Part shown: one piece after another, positions 37,942 through 46,708 of the stretch
Position numbering within the stretch: the stretch's first letter is position 1
How the letters are laid out: each line of letters opens with the position of its first letter
Assembly: GCA_003249255.1 (NCBI GenBank)
Contig: QKJP01000008.1
Coordinates: 62,001 to 126,000, forward strand
DNA from: Bacteroidales bacterium
Lineage (GTDB): Bacteria; Bacteroidota; Bacteroidia; Bacteroidales; Marinilabiliaceae
Length of the DNA: 64,000 bases
Reading direction: 5' to 3'
Position numbers and translations under genes: made by a program
Notes under the pieces: model-generated
Told to the model about the DNA's origin: nothing
Database searches by the model: none
What the model saw: only the letters and a program-made list of their open reading frames with translations

Positions 37942-38766
37942 ATGCGTTTATTTTCTTTAGTTTATATGCAATCAAATCATCAAATACACAGAAGGCTTAA
38001 TTGTTTTCTACCGTTATTGTTTCTAGTGTTTCATTTAACGGCTCAAATTAGTATGAGAGGCGGCCATTCGCATAACGATTATTGCCATAATCGGCCCTTG
38101 GCAGATGCACTTGAAAATGGAATGAAATCCGTTGAAGCCGATGTGTTTTTGGTGGATTGCAACTTGTTGGTAGGGCATTCGAAAGATGAATTAACTTCCG
38201 GTAGAACCTTAAAGAGCTTATATTTAGAGCCTTTGTATAAATTATATCAAGCAAACCGCTTGGATACCATTGTTTTAATGATTGATATCAAACAAAACGG
38301 TGAAGAGTGTTACAAGGTTTTAAAAGACTGCTTACTTCCTTACCGCAACATGCTTACTCACTATCAAAACTGTGAAATAAAACAAGGTCTTGTTACCGTA
38401 ATCCTATCCGGTGAGCGGCCTTGGTCTTTGTTAGTGGAAAAGGAGCGTTTGATGGCCTTAGATGGTCGCATCGATAGTATTAGTTTTGCACACCATGCAA
38501 GTTTTTTTCCGCTAATTAGCGACGACTGGAAAAAACATTTCGAATGGGAGGGAGAAGGGGAAATTTCTTCCAGTGAACTTTTAAAGCTAAGGAAATACGT
38601 TAAGCGTTGTCATCAAGAAAATAAGTTAATACGTTTTTGGAATATTCCCGGCCACTTGCCTCAAAGTACTATGTTTTGGGAACTTTTTCTAAAGGAAAGA
38701 ATCGACCTTATTGGCGTGGACAGCCCTTTACAGTTCAAAAAGTTTTGTGAGTCATCGGATAATTGA
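37942..38766 (+). CDS. GDPD/PLC-like phosphodiesterase (AIM6-like)
   Basis: A 274-residue secreted protein. A signal-like hydrophobic stretch LNCFLPLLFLVFHLTAQ ends about residue 37; the first Met or Met9 may start it. The mature part opens MRGGHSHNDYCHNRPLADAL, and KSVEADVFLVDCNLLVGH follows. This is the His and Glu/Asp layout of the glycerophosphodiester phosphodiesterase/PLC-like TIM barrels. LIRFWNIPGHLPQSTMFWEL and IDLIGVDSPLQFKKF close the barrel. It likely hydrolyses a phosphodiester liberated by, or parallel to, the PI-PLC-like neighbour. Its ATG follows the neighbour's stop directly, so translation is coupled. Confidence 0.8.
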   Translation: MRLFSLVYMQSNHQIHRRLNCFLPLLFLVFHLTAQISMRGGHSHNDYCHNRPLADALENGMKSVEADVFLVDCNLLVGHSKDELTSGRTLKSLYLEPLYKLYQANRLDTIVLMIDIKQNGEECYKVLKDCLLPYRNMLTHYQNCEIKQGLVTVILSGERPWSLLVEKERLMALDGRIDSISFAHHASFFPLISDDWKKHFEWEGEGEISSSELLKLRKYVKRCHQENKLIRFWNIPGHLPQSTMFWELFLKERIDLIGVDSPLQFKKFCESSDN

Positions 38767-38827
38767 ATCTTCAAATTTGCACATCCTCAAATTCTACAGC
38801 TTCAATCTTTTTTTAATCTATAAAAAT

Positions 38828-40351
38828 ATGATAAACAAAATAATTGCCATGCTTATCTTCATGGTTAACTTCTATTGTATTGCCTATGCTCAGGATAATA
38901 AATCTGATTCATTGGCCATGTATCACCCTGAATCATCCATTTGGTATCCGCATTCAACCCCCTTTTACTTGTTTAAAGGCGCGGTTTATTCACAAAGTCA
39001 GGTGGTGTGGGCTACCTCTTTCCACACAGCAACTCCCGTGCCGCTGGGTTGTGTAGGGCCGGAAAAATATACCCGAATGCTAAAAAGCGTTAACCCCAAT
39101 ACGCGAGTGGCAGAAGTGATGAAAGAAGCGCTAAGCGATAAAGTAAATGTAATTTTGGTGATTGGCGACGGAATGGGACCGGGGCATTTTTCATTACCTG
39201 TTTATATGCGACTGGCCAAGGGAGATACCCTACCTACCATGTTCGAGAAAATTATGCACGAAGGTGATTGCGGATATCTTCTAACCAATCCGGCCGGAGG
39301 GCTGGTAACCGGTTCAGCTGCTGCAGGAACGGCATTGGCCACCGGAACCAAAACCCGGATGGATATGGTGGGGGTCGATACCCTTGGGAATCCGGTGAAA
39401 AGTGCCCTCGATGTAGCGGTATCTCTTGGAATGAAAACGGCCTTGGTCACCGATGCCGCCATTACCGATGCCACTCCGGCTGCTTTTTATGCCCATGTCA
39501 TACAACGGAACTTGCAACCCGAAATTGCCCGTCAATTGGCCGAAGAAAATTTCATTGATGTACTTTTGGGTGGAGGGGCCTCAAATTTTATTCCTCAAAA
39601 CACCACATTTGGCCATTGCAAGGATTTTGAAGATTGCGGCTTTGCCAATGATTCGTCCTCTCGAAAAGACGATATCAATCCGATTGATACCTTTAAGTCA
39701 CATGGTTACAGGCTTATTCATAATGAAATGCAATTGCAAAGTGTAAATAATGCAGAAAAAGTATTGGGTTTATTTTCACCGGGCGGACTTCCGGCACCTA
39801 TCGACCGTAATGAATCTAATAAGGAAATACCCACGGTGGCTCAAATGAGTAAAAAGGCCTTGGAGCTGATAGGTGATAACCCCAAAGGATTTTTTATCAT
39901 GACCGAATGTGCCCGCATCGATTGGGAAGCCCATGCCAACGACATAGGGGCTGTTTATAAAGCGGTGGAAGAAATGAATGAGGTATTAAAAAATGCTTAC
40001 CGCGTGTATGCAAAGAATCCCCAAAAGACACTGCTTATTTTTTGTGCCGACCACGAAACAGGCGGATTAGGAATTGCTTACCGCAAAGTGGATGATAACG
40101 AGAAAGAAACGTTTAGGTGTGCCAATGGTCAAATGTGGGAAACCAAAACCAAGGCTTTATCTTTTTATGAGTTTAAAAAGCTGGCCGCGCAAGATGCATC
40201 ATTGGCAAGTATCTTTAAAAAATCCGGCTCGGCCGAAGAATTACAACAAAACATCGAAAAGCATACGGCTTATACCGTTTCTTTGTATCAAGCTCAAAAA
40301 ATATTTGAAGCCGCTTACCAAAGTCCGGATATGCCCAAGTATAAAAAATAG
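38828..40351 (+). CDS. Alkaline phosphatase (PhoA superfamily)
   Basis: A 507-residue secreted phosphomonoesterase. ATG 38828 opens the signal peptide MINKIIAMLIFMVNFYCIAY; a longer frame starting inside the upstream gene is rejected. Hallmarks are the metal-site motif VNVILVIGDGMGPGH, the nucleophile region LVTGSAAAGTALATGTKT (Ser163), and the metal ligands in MTECARIDWEAHANDIGA and IFCADHETGGLGI. In this operon it would remove phosphate from the monoesters made by the two phosphodiesterases, completing a three-step dephosphorylation route in the periplasm (inference). It lies 61 bp after the GDPD-like gene. Confidence 0.93.
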   Translation: MINKIIAMLIFMVNFYCIAYAQDNKSDSLAMYHPESSIWYPHSTPFYLFKGAVYSQSQVVWATSFHTATPVPLGCVGPEKYTRMLKSVNPNTRVAEVMKEALSDKVNVILVIGDGMGPGHFSLPVYMRLAKGDTLPTMFEKIMHEGDCGYLLTNPAGGLVTGSAAAGTALATGTKTRMDMVGVDTLGNPVKSALDVAVSLGMKTALVTDAAITDATPAAFYAHVIQRNLQPEIARQLAEENFIDVLLGGGASNFIPQNTTFGHCKDFEDCGFANDSSSRKDDINPIDTFKSHGYRLIHNEMQLQSVNNAEKVLGLFSPGGLPAPIDRNESNKEIPTVAQMSKKALELIGDNPKGFFIMTECARIDWEAHANDIGAVYKAVEEMNEVLKNAYRVYAKNPQKTLLIFCADHETGGLGIAYRKVDDNEKETFRCANGQMWETKTKALSFYEFKKLAAQDASLASIFKKSGSAEELQQNIEKHTAYTVSLYQAQKIFEAAYQSPDMPKYKK

Positions 40352-40431
40352 TTTTTAGGAAAGTGAATGCTAATGTTAACTAATTAGCTTTATGTTTGTG
40401 AATAATTTAGAACTTATTTTTAGTCACGTCT

Positions 40432-43400
40432 ATGAAGTCTTTTAGTGCATTAGCTTTTCTTTTAGTGTTGAATTGGATTGTATTATCCGCCCAATAAGAA
40501 ATTTTTGTCTCTCCTTCCGGTGACGATACTAATCCCGGAACCATCGAATTACCTCTAAAAACACTAACAGGAGCACGTGATAAAGTGCGAACCCTAAAGT
40601 CTTCGGGAGTGCCTTCAGGGGGTATTGTGGTCAATTTTCGCGAAGGTTATTATCCGGTAAGCACAACTTGCGTGTTTGATAATCAGGATTCCGGTGAAGC
40701 CGGTAGTCCGGTTGTATATACCGGATATGAAGATGAACAGGCTGTTTTTGACGGCAACGTTAATCTTAACAGCTCAGCTTTTATAGCTACAACATCCACC
40801 GATGCTGAAATATTACATGCCAATGCGGTAGGTAAAGTATATGTGCAAACCATTAGCGATAAGAGTTTAATTACAGCGCTAAAATCTGGTGCTTCCTTAG
40901 TGATGGATAACAAATTGATGACCTTGTCGCGATTTCCCAATATTGGTTTTGCTACCATCGATAACTCAACTGTTAATTCATCCATCGAAACTGTTGGGAC
41001 AAAAGGCAGCATGACGAGTCCTTTCGGCGCCTCCTTTAAGCTCATTGATAAAATAGATGCAAAAAAATGGTCAAACGAAATTGCAAGAACTCAAAACGTA
41101 GTAACTAAAGGTTATGTTTCTGCCGACTGGTTAATTGAAGGTAATCGCATCTACAGTGTGAGTGATGATGGTACAATGCGTGTAACTAATGGTTCAGCCT
41201 ACGGTATGGCAGGTCGTGATCGTGCCAATCGTATTTATGCCTACCGAATATTATGCGAATTAGATCAACCCGGTGAATGGTTTTTCGATGCTACTGATAA
41301 CCGGCTTTTCATTTATCCGTATTCATCTCTAACCCCCGAAACAAAAATTGGTGTTGCCCTTGGAGCCGGTTTAGCCACAGTTAGCAATGCGCAATATATT
41401 AATTTCGAAAAAATGACCATTCAAAATATAGGAAAGGGTGCAAGCGGAATTGCTGCCTTAAATTTCGAATCAGGCAATAACTATAAAGTAGCCGGTGTTA
41501 CTTTCAAAAATATTCTTCAGATTGTGGCATGTAGTTTCAAGGAAAACGTATTTAACTCCACCATATTAAGTTGCGATTTCTTCGACAACAACAATTGCAC
41601 CTCATTGTACGGTGGTTCTTTTACTTCTACCGGAACCATTGTTGAAGGAAACAACAGCATTGAAAACTGTCACTTTACTCAAATCTATTCCATTGGCCTT
41701 TACGGGAAAGTGTGTAATATGAAAGGGGTACATAATACCTTTAAGAACAACCTGGTACATAACAGTAACGGTCAGCCGATAACCTTTAGCGGTATAGACC
41801 ATATTCTGGAACTTAACGAAGCCTTTAATGTGGGCATTGAAGAAGGAGATGGTGGTGCTTTTTATACCGATGCCGATATTATGAGTTACGGTAACCGTTT
41901 GCGATACAATTTTGTGCACCACATCATGTGTGTCCCTCAATTGGTGGGGCGTGCGGCATTCTTTTCCGACGATTTTGATGGTGGCGAATTATATCACGAG
42001 AACGTATTTTATAAAGGCGGTAGTGTAGCCGTTAAAATGAATAAGGGAGCCGGACACACCATCTCCAAAAATGTGATGCTCGATGGTTATCACGGAATCC
42101 GTGAAAACCTTGGAAATAGCAGCCACTACAATTTATGCATGGAGTATATTAATAGTACCAACGGTAGAGTTCCTACATCTAAGGATAAGGAAAACTATAT
42201 GGGTAGAATGCTTCAAAATGCAGGTGTCGCAAATTGGGAAGATGGTTTAAGTGAGGAAAACTGGTACTCAAAAATTGAACCTTTTTGGTTAAGCCGCTAC
42301 CCATATTTCGATTTGGTGATGAAAGCTTACAGCAATAACAACGAAATGAATGCCTACCAATGTCGATTTTACGATAACCTATTTTACGGTAATGATAAGG
42401 AGGTAGTAACAAGCGGCAGTGTAGCAGCAGTAAAAGGAAGTATTGCTATTGATGGTTTGGATATTTTTGAAAACCCACAAAATCTAAATTTCAAATTTAA
42501 GAACCCGGCCGCTTTTGAAGCTAAAATACCTTTTGAAAACATTGGTTTGTATCTCGATAAGTACCGATGTGCCATCCCTAACAAAGATGATTACCGAAGA
42601 ACCGTAAAGCAACATTTCGAACACTTGGCAAGTTATACCAACGATCCCTTTGATCCAGCCACCATTAACGGCCGTTTATATTACAATACCGGTAAAATGG
42701 TGATGTCAATGGTACCTTGTTCTAATGCTGAAGTTTACAAACAAACGGATTACTTTTTTGACCTGGGCACTACTACCTCGGCATTATGGCCCGGTGCCGA
42801 CCGAATATCGAATATCACAACTCGTGGAACGTATGGCTGGACCAACACAGACGGTTTAATGGCTGTTGACAGAGGAACAGCCGGAGGTGCAAATACTATA
42901 AACCGCGATTTAGTTTACAGTTCTCTAGCCAAAACTTTTGCTGTTTCTGTTCCAAACGGAACTTATAAGGTGCTTATAACCTTTGGTGATGCAACCGTTA
43001 ATCACGACAAAATGCTTGTAAAAGCAGAAGGGCAAACCATGCTGTCAGACATCAACACAACCGCCGGTGAATTTTTTAATAAAACATTTGAAGTAGATGT
43101 GCAAGATAATGAGCTAAGCCTTGAATTTAGCGATGCCGGAGGAGCTGAGCCAAACTGGGCAATCACACGTCTTAAAGTTGATTTGATAAAATTGGCTCCG
43201 GCACCCCGGGCTCCGGAAGTTAGGTTTGTAAGTCCTCAATCCGGCGATGAGTTTCCTTATCCGTCTGATATATCTGTCACCGTACACGCAAGCGATATCG
43301 ACGGCACCATTGCAAATGTGAAGTTGTATATTAATGACCAATTTGTACGCCAAGAGAATGTGGCTCCTTATGAGTGGGGGATGACGAATCAAAACGATCC

Positions 43401-43767
43401 TTTACTGCAAAATTTAGCTCCAGGTTCTTATACATTAAAAGCCTTAGCAGAAGATAACAGCGGCTTAACTTCCGCTTCATCACTAGTAATTACTGTAAAG
43501 GAAAATCCAAGTACATTTATTAATAATCAAAGCGAAATGTCAGGTTTAAAGATATTTCCAAATCCGGTGGAGGATATCTTGTACATAGAATCCATCGAAG
43601 AAATAAAATACATCAAGCTATCAACAACCAAAGGTTTAACTGTTTTATCAATACCCGTGGCCGCTAAAGCTTATTCTTTAAACACCTCAACTCTAAATCC
43701 GGGAATTTATATTTTAGGCATCGAGTTAACAGATGGAAGGCAAAACGTTGTTAAATTGTTTAAGTAA
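40432..43767 (+). pseudogene. T9SS-secreted beta-helix enzyme with in-frame stop after the signal peptide
   Basis: The natural start is ATG 40432: MKSFSALAFLLVLNWIVLSAQ is a textbook signal peptide. A TAA at 40495-40497 interrupts the frame, which then continues EIFVSPSGDDTNPGTIELPL, the usual opening of parallel beta-helix enzymes. The rest is open for 1089 codons. It comprises a beta-helix of the type seen in GH141/GH110-like or lyase families (to about residue 640), a malectin-like domain (about 770-915), an Ig-like domain (about 923-1022) and a T9SS type A sorting domain (KIFPNPVEDILYIES to the end). A restart at GTG 40585 would lack export. It is a nonsense allele, a sequencing error or a recoded stop; a single base accounts for it. 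Confidence 0.85.
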
Positions 43768-43924
43768 ACGATATTAGATCATTTCATGTTTCGGGAGAGA
43801 ACTAATTAAAAAATGGAGTTTTATGCTTTAATTAAAAGATTAAGTACGCCTGGCGACAAGTTTTTTCTCTTTTATAAAATGTTTTTTAGAAATAATGTAA
43901 GTAATTACTTTGAAATAACTGAAT

Positions 43925-44476
43925 ATGACTTTTCAAGAGCTTTTAAAATCAAATGAATGGCTAAGCGTCAAACTTACGATGGAAAAATTATTTCCGGATC
44001 AGAATGATCTTATGGATGATTATGAAAAGGTTTTTCATGAATTAAAAACGATGAGGTCTGTTAAAAGCAATGTTACCATTAATGTTCAATGGGTACATGA
44101 TGATTTTGATGATATAGACTATGTGGATGTATCCGGTTATTACACTGATCCGGCTGATAGAAATGATGAATATTCCAATTCTTTAGGCATTGAATTTACT
44201 CCTTGGGAAGAATGGTTAACTATGCCGATCGATGAAAAATCCCTGAAAGAGTTTAGTCAGTTAGAGCTAATAACTCATTGTCTTTATGAAATAACCTTTG
44301 TCGGCTTTGATCAGGAAGAGATTCAGGAAGAATTGGATAAATTAAATGAAATAGCAGATGATTATTCTAACTCATCTCCAGAGGACAAGGTAAATAGAAC
44401 TTATTCTCTGGATGACATAAGAAACATGTTTAATGATGATGATGAGAATGAAGATACAGCAGATGAAGAAGGATAA
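43925..44476 (+). CDS. Acidic hypothetical protein (DUF6557-like)
   Basis: A 183-residue soluble protein opening MTFQELLKSNEWLSVKLTME, strongly acidic in its last 30 residues (MFNDDDENEDTADEEG). The middle WVHDDFDDIDYVDVSGYY and LGIEFTPWEEWLTMPID form the conserved core that I recall from DUF6557, an uncharacterised Bacteroidota family; the name is from memory. It follows the beta-helix gene by 157 bp and precedes the toxin-antitoxin remnants. Such proteins often lie in accessory regions. Function unknown. Confidence 0.6.
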   Translation: MTFQELLKSNEWLSVKLTMEKLFPDQNDLMDDYEKVFHELKTMRSVKSNVTINVQWVHDDFDDIDYVDVSGYYTDPADRNDEYSNSLGIEFTPWEEWLTMPIDEKSLKEFSQLELITHCLYEITFVGFDQEEIQEELDKLNEIADDYSNSSPEDKVNRTYSLDDIRNMFNDDDENEDTADEEG

Positions 44477-44927
44477 TTTTGAAAACTCATATCTAAAAAA
44501 AAAAGAAAAAGTCATAAAGCAAAAGCTATCGGCTATGATCAGCGACCAGTTTTTGGAGATACTTATAAGGTTATTTTTTTATGATGATTTTCTACGCAGT
44601 TATCTCGACCATCGAAATATTTCATACAAAGTAAATTGCAGATGCAAATGAAGCAAGATTGTTAGGGTATATATTAATCACATGGTTAATTCTATAAAAA
44701 TAACTCTCAGTTATTGTCCTCAGTACCCCAACTGAGTTATATTAGATTTCCTTCAATTAGAGAGCTGAGCACCGCAGTTGAAAGAACTGATGAAACTCAA
44801 GTAATTCTAAAAAAGCAAATTTATAATTTTGGACCACAGGCTTCCAACTTATATAATCGAGTTGATAAATATCATTCTGTAATATAGTGGTTAATATATT
44901 AGCTGTATTATAGGAATATGGTGATAT
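44477..44927. other. 450-bp stretch with only an unassigned open frame
   Basis: No gene is supported. About 44686-44886 holds a 65-codon stop-free reading (ending RVDKYHSVI) without a start codon, possibly a decayed gene of the accessory region; I recognise no family. An overlapping frame at 44433-44651 is low-complexity and is rejected. Confidence 0.35.
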
Positions 44928-45224
44928 TTGTCTAATATATTGGCTATATGTACTTCAATTAATCCAACGCCCCATGAAATAGGTAAGGAACTGGCCAAAC
45001 GCCACAAAGCCTTGCGAAAACAATTAAAGTTATCTCAATCAGATATGGCCGAGAGATCTGGTGTCTCTTTAGGAAGCTTAAAACGTTTTGAAGCTACCGG
45101 ACAAATATCTTTGGAATCATTGCTTAAGTTAGCTCACCTTCTTGATAGGCTGGAAGATTTTAAACTAGTTTTCCAATCCAAAGAAAACATAAGCAATATT
45201 GAGGATCATTTTTCGACTAAATAG
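44928..45224 (+). CDS. HipB-like XRE-family antitoxin/regulator
   Basis: A 98-residue DNA-binding protein with a helix-turn-helix at about 30-80 (LRKQLKLSQSDMAERSGVSL, GSLKRFEATGQISLESLLKL). The layout is that of HipB antitoxins encoded before hipA kinase genes in Bacteroidota. An in-frame TGA lies just upstream and the first possible start is TTG 44928 (another TTG at 44940). The first ATG would cut into the helix-turn-helix, so a weak TTG start is inferred. A decayed hipA follows after 17 bp, so this is an orphan antitoxin. Confidence 0.75.
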   Translation: MSNILAICTSINPTPHEIGKELAKRHKALRKQLKLSQSDMAERSGVSLGSLKRFEATGQISLESLLKLAHLLDRLEDFKLVFQSKENISNIEDHFSTK

Positions 45225-45241
45225 TAGGTAAAGAAACTGTT

Positions 45242-45364
45242 ATGGAAAACATTAAAAATATTTTAGTGTCTTTGGAGCTTGAAGGCTAAAGTTATGAGGT
45301 AGGAGAAATGGTAAGGAATAATTTAACAATCAACTTTCGCTATAATGCTGATTTATTAGAATGA
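45242..45364 (+). pseudogene. hipA kinase-toxin remnant (N-terminal about 40 codons, two stops)
   Basis: One frame reads MENIKNILVSLELEG, TAA (45287), SYEVGEMVRNNLTINFRYNA, DLLE, TGA (45362). Apart from the two stops this matches the start of HipA proteins (short strand, then V-G-x-x and a YF-x-Y block). No kinase core remains downstream. Position directly behind a HipB-like gene supports the call. Confidence 0.6.
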
Positions 45365-45450
45365 AACTTAACAATAGTCTTAATCATAATCTTCCAGAAA
45401 TCCACCATAAAACTGTTTTTTTTTCTTTTTGCAAAATATTGAGCATTAAA

Positions 45451-45480
45451 AAACCCTGTAAGTGTTGACTTACAGGGTTT
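45451..45480. terminator. Strong bidirectional-type hairpin after the hip remnant
   Basis: AAACCCTGTAAG and CTTACAGGGTTT form a perfect 12-bp stem with a 6-nt loop, flanked by A and T tracts. It probably ended the hip operon. Confidence 0.65.
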
Positions 45481-45504
45481 TACTTTAAATTGCTTTCACT
45501 GTCA

Positions 45505-45517
45505 GCGGAGAGAGAGG
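45505..45517 (-). other. tRNA-Ser 3'-end-like segment, possible attachment site
   Basis: GCGGAGAGAGAGG, read on the minus strand as CCTCTCTCTCCGC, equals the 3' end of many bacterial tRNA-Ser genes. The T-loop and the rest of a tRNA are absent. It lies about 150 bp before an integrase remnant, as an att half-site would. A simple AGAGAG/CTCTCT hairpin overlaps it, so chance is possible. Confidence 0.3.
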
Positions 45518-45665
45518 CTCTCTAACTTATAGTATTATTTAGTTTAGTAAACTATCTAAAATCCCTAAATATAAAGGAATATGCCAATTGTTTATTTATT
45601 ATAATTTATGTAGTATTTTTTGATTTATCTAAAAATGCGTGTAAATATAATTATGCGTGTAAACT

Positions 45666-45994
45666 ATGAGATATAAATTTTCATTGGAGAGAAGAAAGAA
45701 GGGGTAGTTGTTGAAAAGAATATGCCTATCAGGATAACTGTATATCATAAAGGACAACGTATTATAGATAGTGGGGGGAATGCTTTTCGATTAATGCGAG
45801 TGTTTAACTTAAAATTTCCACAAGTGAATAATGTATTCGACATTGGTAAGGGAATTAAAGTAGATAAACATAAGAATCCAAGGAATTATGTAGATACACC
45901 TTTGGATAATTTCTTCAAAGAGAAGTATGAGACGTTTTTTAAGGAAAACCCTAGTAATCTATTCTCATTTAATTATTTTTTACCCAAAAAGTGA
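45666..45994 (+). pseudogene. Tyrosine-integrase arm-domain remnant, frameshifted
   Basis: ATG 45666 starts MRYKFSLERRKKG and hits TAG at 45705. In the next frame the text continues VVVEKNMPIRITVYHKGQRI. Joined by a one-base correction in the G run at 45702-45705, this is the typical start of Bacteroidota phage-type integrase arm domains (short K/R-rich strand, then PIRI-x-V-x-x-x-GQRI). Resemblance stops about residue 38. The 90-residue frame from ATG 45722 to 45994 then continues into unrelated sequence, suggesting a deletion junction. The catalytic domain is missing. If translated at all, only the unrelated 90-residue product would be made. Confidence 0.5.
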
Positions 45995-46162
45995 CCCGTT
46001 TTTTGGAGTGGGGCTTTAAGTTGTTGATTTATAGGTGATCGATAGCTGGTTGGTATTTTAGCCCCACCATTTTTTTGTAAACTCCCATCTGACTCCCTTG
46101 GGTTAAGTAATTGGTATGTAGTTGTTTGTGTTTGTTGATTCTTTTTATCTATTGTAGTTTAG

Positions 46163-46197
46163 TACTGTCAAATTTGATAGATACAGTATACCGGTAT
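46163..46197. promoter_or_regulatory. Cluster of nested palindromes before the DUF3853 gene
   Basis: TACTGT (46163) and ACAGTA (46183) form an inverted repeat. Inside it is TCAAATTTGA (46168-46177, perfect), and adjoining it is ATACCGGTAT (46188-46197, perfect). All lie 31-65 bp upstream of ATG 46228, the right place for an operator of the encoded helix-turn-helix protein or of an element repressor. Confidence 0.5.
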
Positions 46198-46227
46198 GCT
46201 ATTTTATTAATTTAAACTAGTACAAAA

Positions 46228-46515
46228 ATGGATCACAAAGATGACACTCCAATGTTTGCTTTAACAGTAGGGGAGTTTAGAGAATTGATGAGGGAGGAAG
46301 GAAAGCAGGAGTTGAATCATGCAGATGTTCCTCAGAAAGAAGAAAAAAGCTATGTATATGGCCTTGCGGGTATACGAAAGCTTTTTAATGTATCGCATGC
46401 TACGGCGCAGCGGTATAAAGATACAATTATTAAAGACGCTGTAGTTCAGTGTGGGCGAAAAATAATTGTGGATAGAGATAAGGCAATTGAAATGTTCAAT
46501 CAAAACAAGAAGTAG
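46228..46515 (+). CDS. DUF3853 (excisionase-like helix-turn-helix) protein
   Basis: A 95-residue protein. The N-terminal 35 residues are charged. The C-terminal part KSYVYGLAGIRKLFNVSHAT, with GRKIIVDRDKAIEMF near the end, is the DUF3853 pattern: a winged-helix/excisionase-like DNA-binding fold carried by Bacteroidota mobile elements next to integrases and primases. The frame is intact and begins with ATG after an operator-like cluster. It is followed after 2 bp by a truncated primase, so both once formed an element operon. With the integrase broken it may persist as a stand-alone regulator. Confidence 0.75.
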   Translation: MDHKDDTPMFALTVGEFRELMREEGKQELNHADVPQKEEKSYVYGLAGIRKLFNVSHATAQRYKDTIIKDAVVQCGRKIIVDRDKAIEMFNQNKK

Positions 46516-46517
46516 TT

Positions 46518-46619
46518 ATGGATGCAAAGTTGGTGATTGAACAAATAAATGGAGATATTCATAACGTTATCTCAAATTATGTAGACCTAAAAAAGTCGGG
46601 TAGTAGACACTCGAGCTAA
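46518..46619 (+). pseudogene. CHC2 zinc-finger primase remnant (first 30 codons)
   Basis: MDAKLVIEQINGDIHNVISN then YVDLKKSGSRHSS and TAA at 46617. The pattern V-I-x-x-Y-V-x-L-K-K-S-G-x-x is the lead-in to the CPFH zinc motif of CHC2/DnaG-type primases on mobile elements; here the text changes just before that motif. A deletion junction is likely near 46605-46612. Two bases separate it from the DUF3853 stop. Confidence 0.6.
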
Positions 46620-46708
46620 CACTCCAGCCAAAATTTGTAAAAGAGTTGTTTTTTGCCACCTCACAACTGCATCATTTGTATGTTTGTTGGGCAAATATTT
46701 TAATAAAA

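Noticed and set aside
38711-38827. Longer N terminus for the alkaline phosphatase
   Set aside because: Begins inside the GDPD-like gene and places 39 residues before a clear signal peptide.
39268-39558. Long alternative frames on both strands inside the alkaline phosphatase gene
   Set aside because: Shadows of a gene with all catalytic motifs in its own frame.
40495-40497. Programmed recoding of the TAA stop
   Set aside because: TAA is not a usual selenocysteine or pyrrolysine codon and no recoding structure was evident; nonsense mutation or sequence error is simpler.
44433-44651. 72-codon frame overlapping the end of the acidic hypothetical gene
   Set aside because: Opens inside the acidic GATGAT tract in another frame; composition is an artefact of that tract.
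45481-45540. Complete tRNA-Ser gene
   Set aside because: Only a 13-base match to a tRNA 3' end is present; no T-loop, anticodon arm or cloverleaf can be drawn.
46008-46067. Terminator made of GTGGGGCT and AGCCCCAC with a T run
   Set aside because: The arms match, but the 44-nt loop is too long to count as a confident intrinsic terminator.
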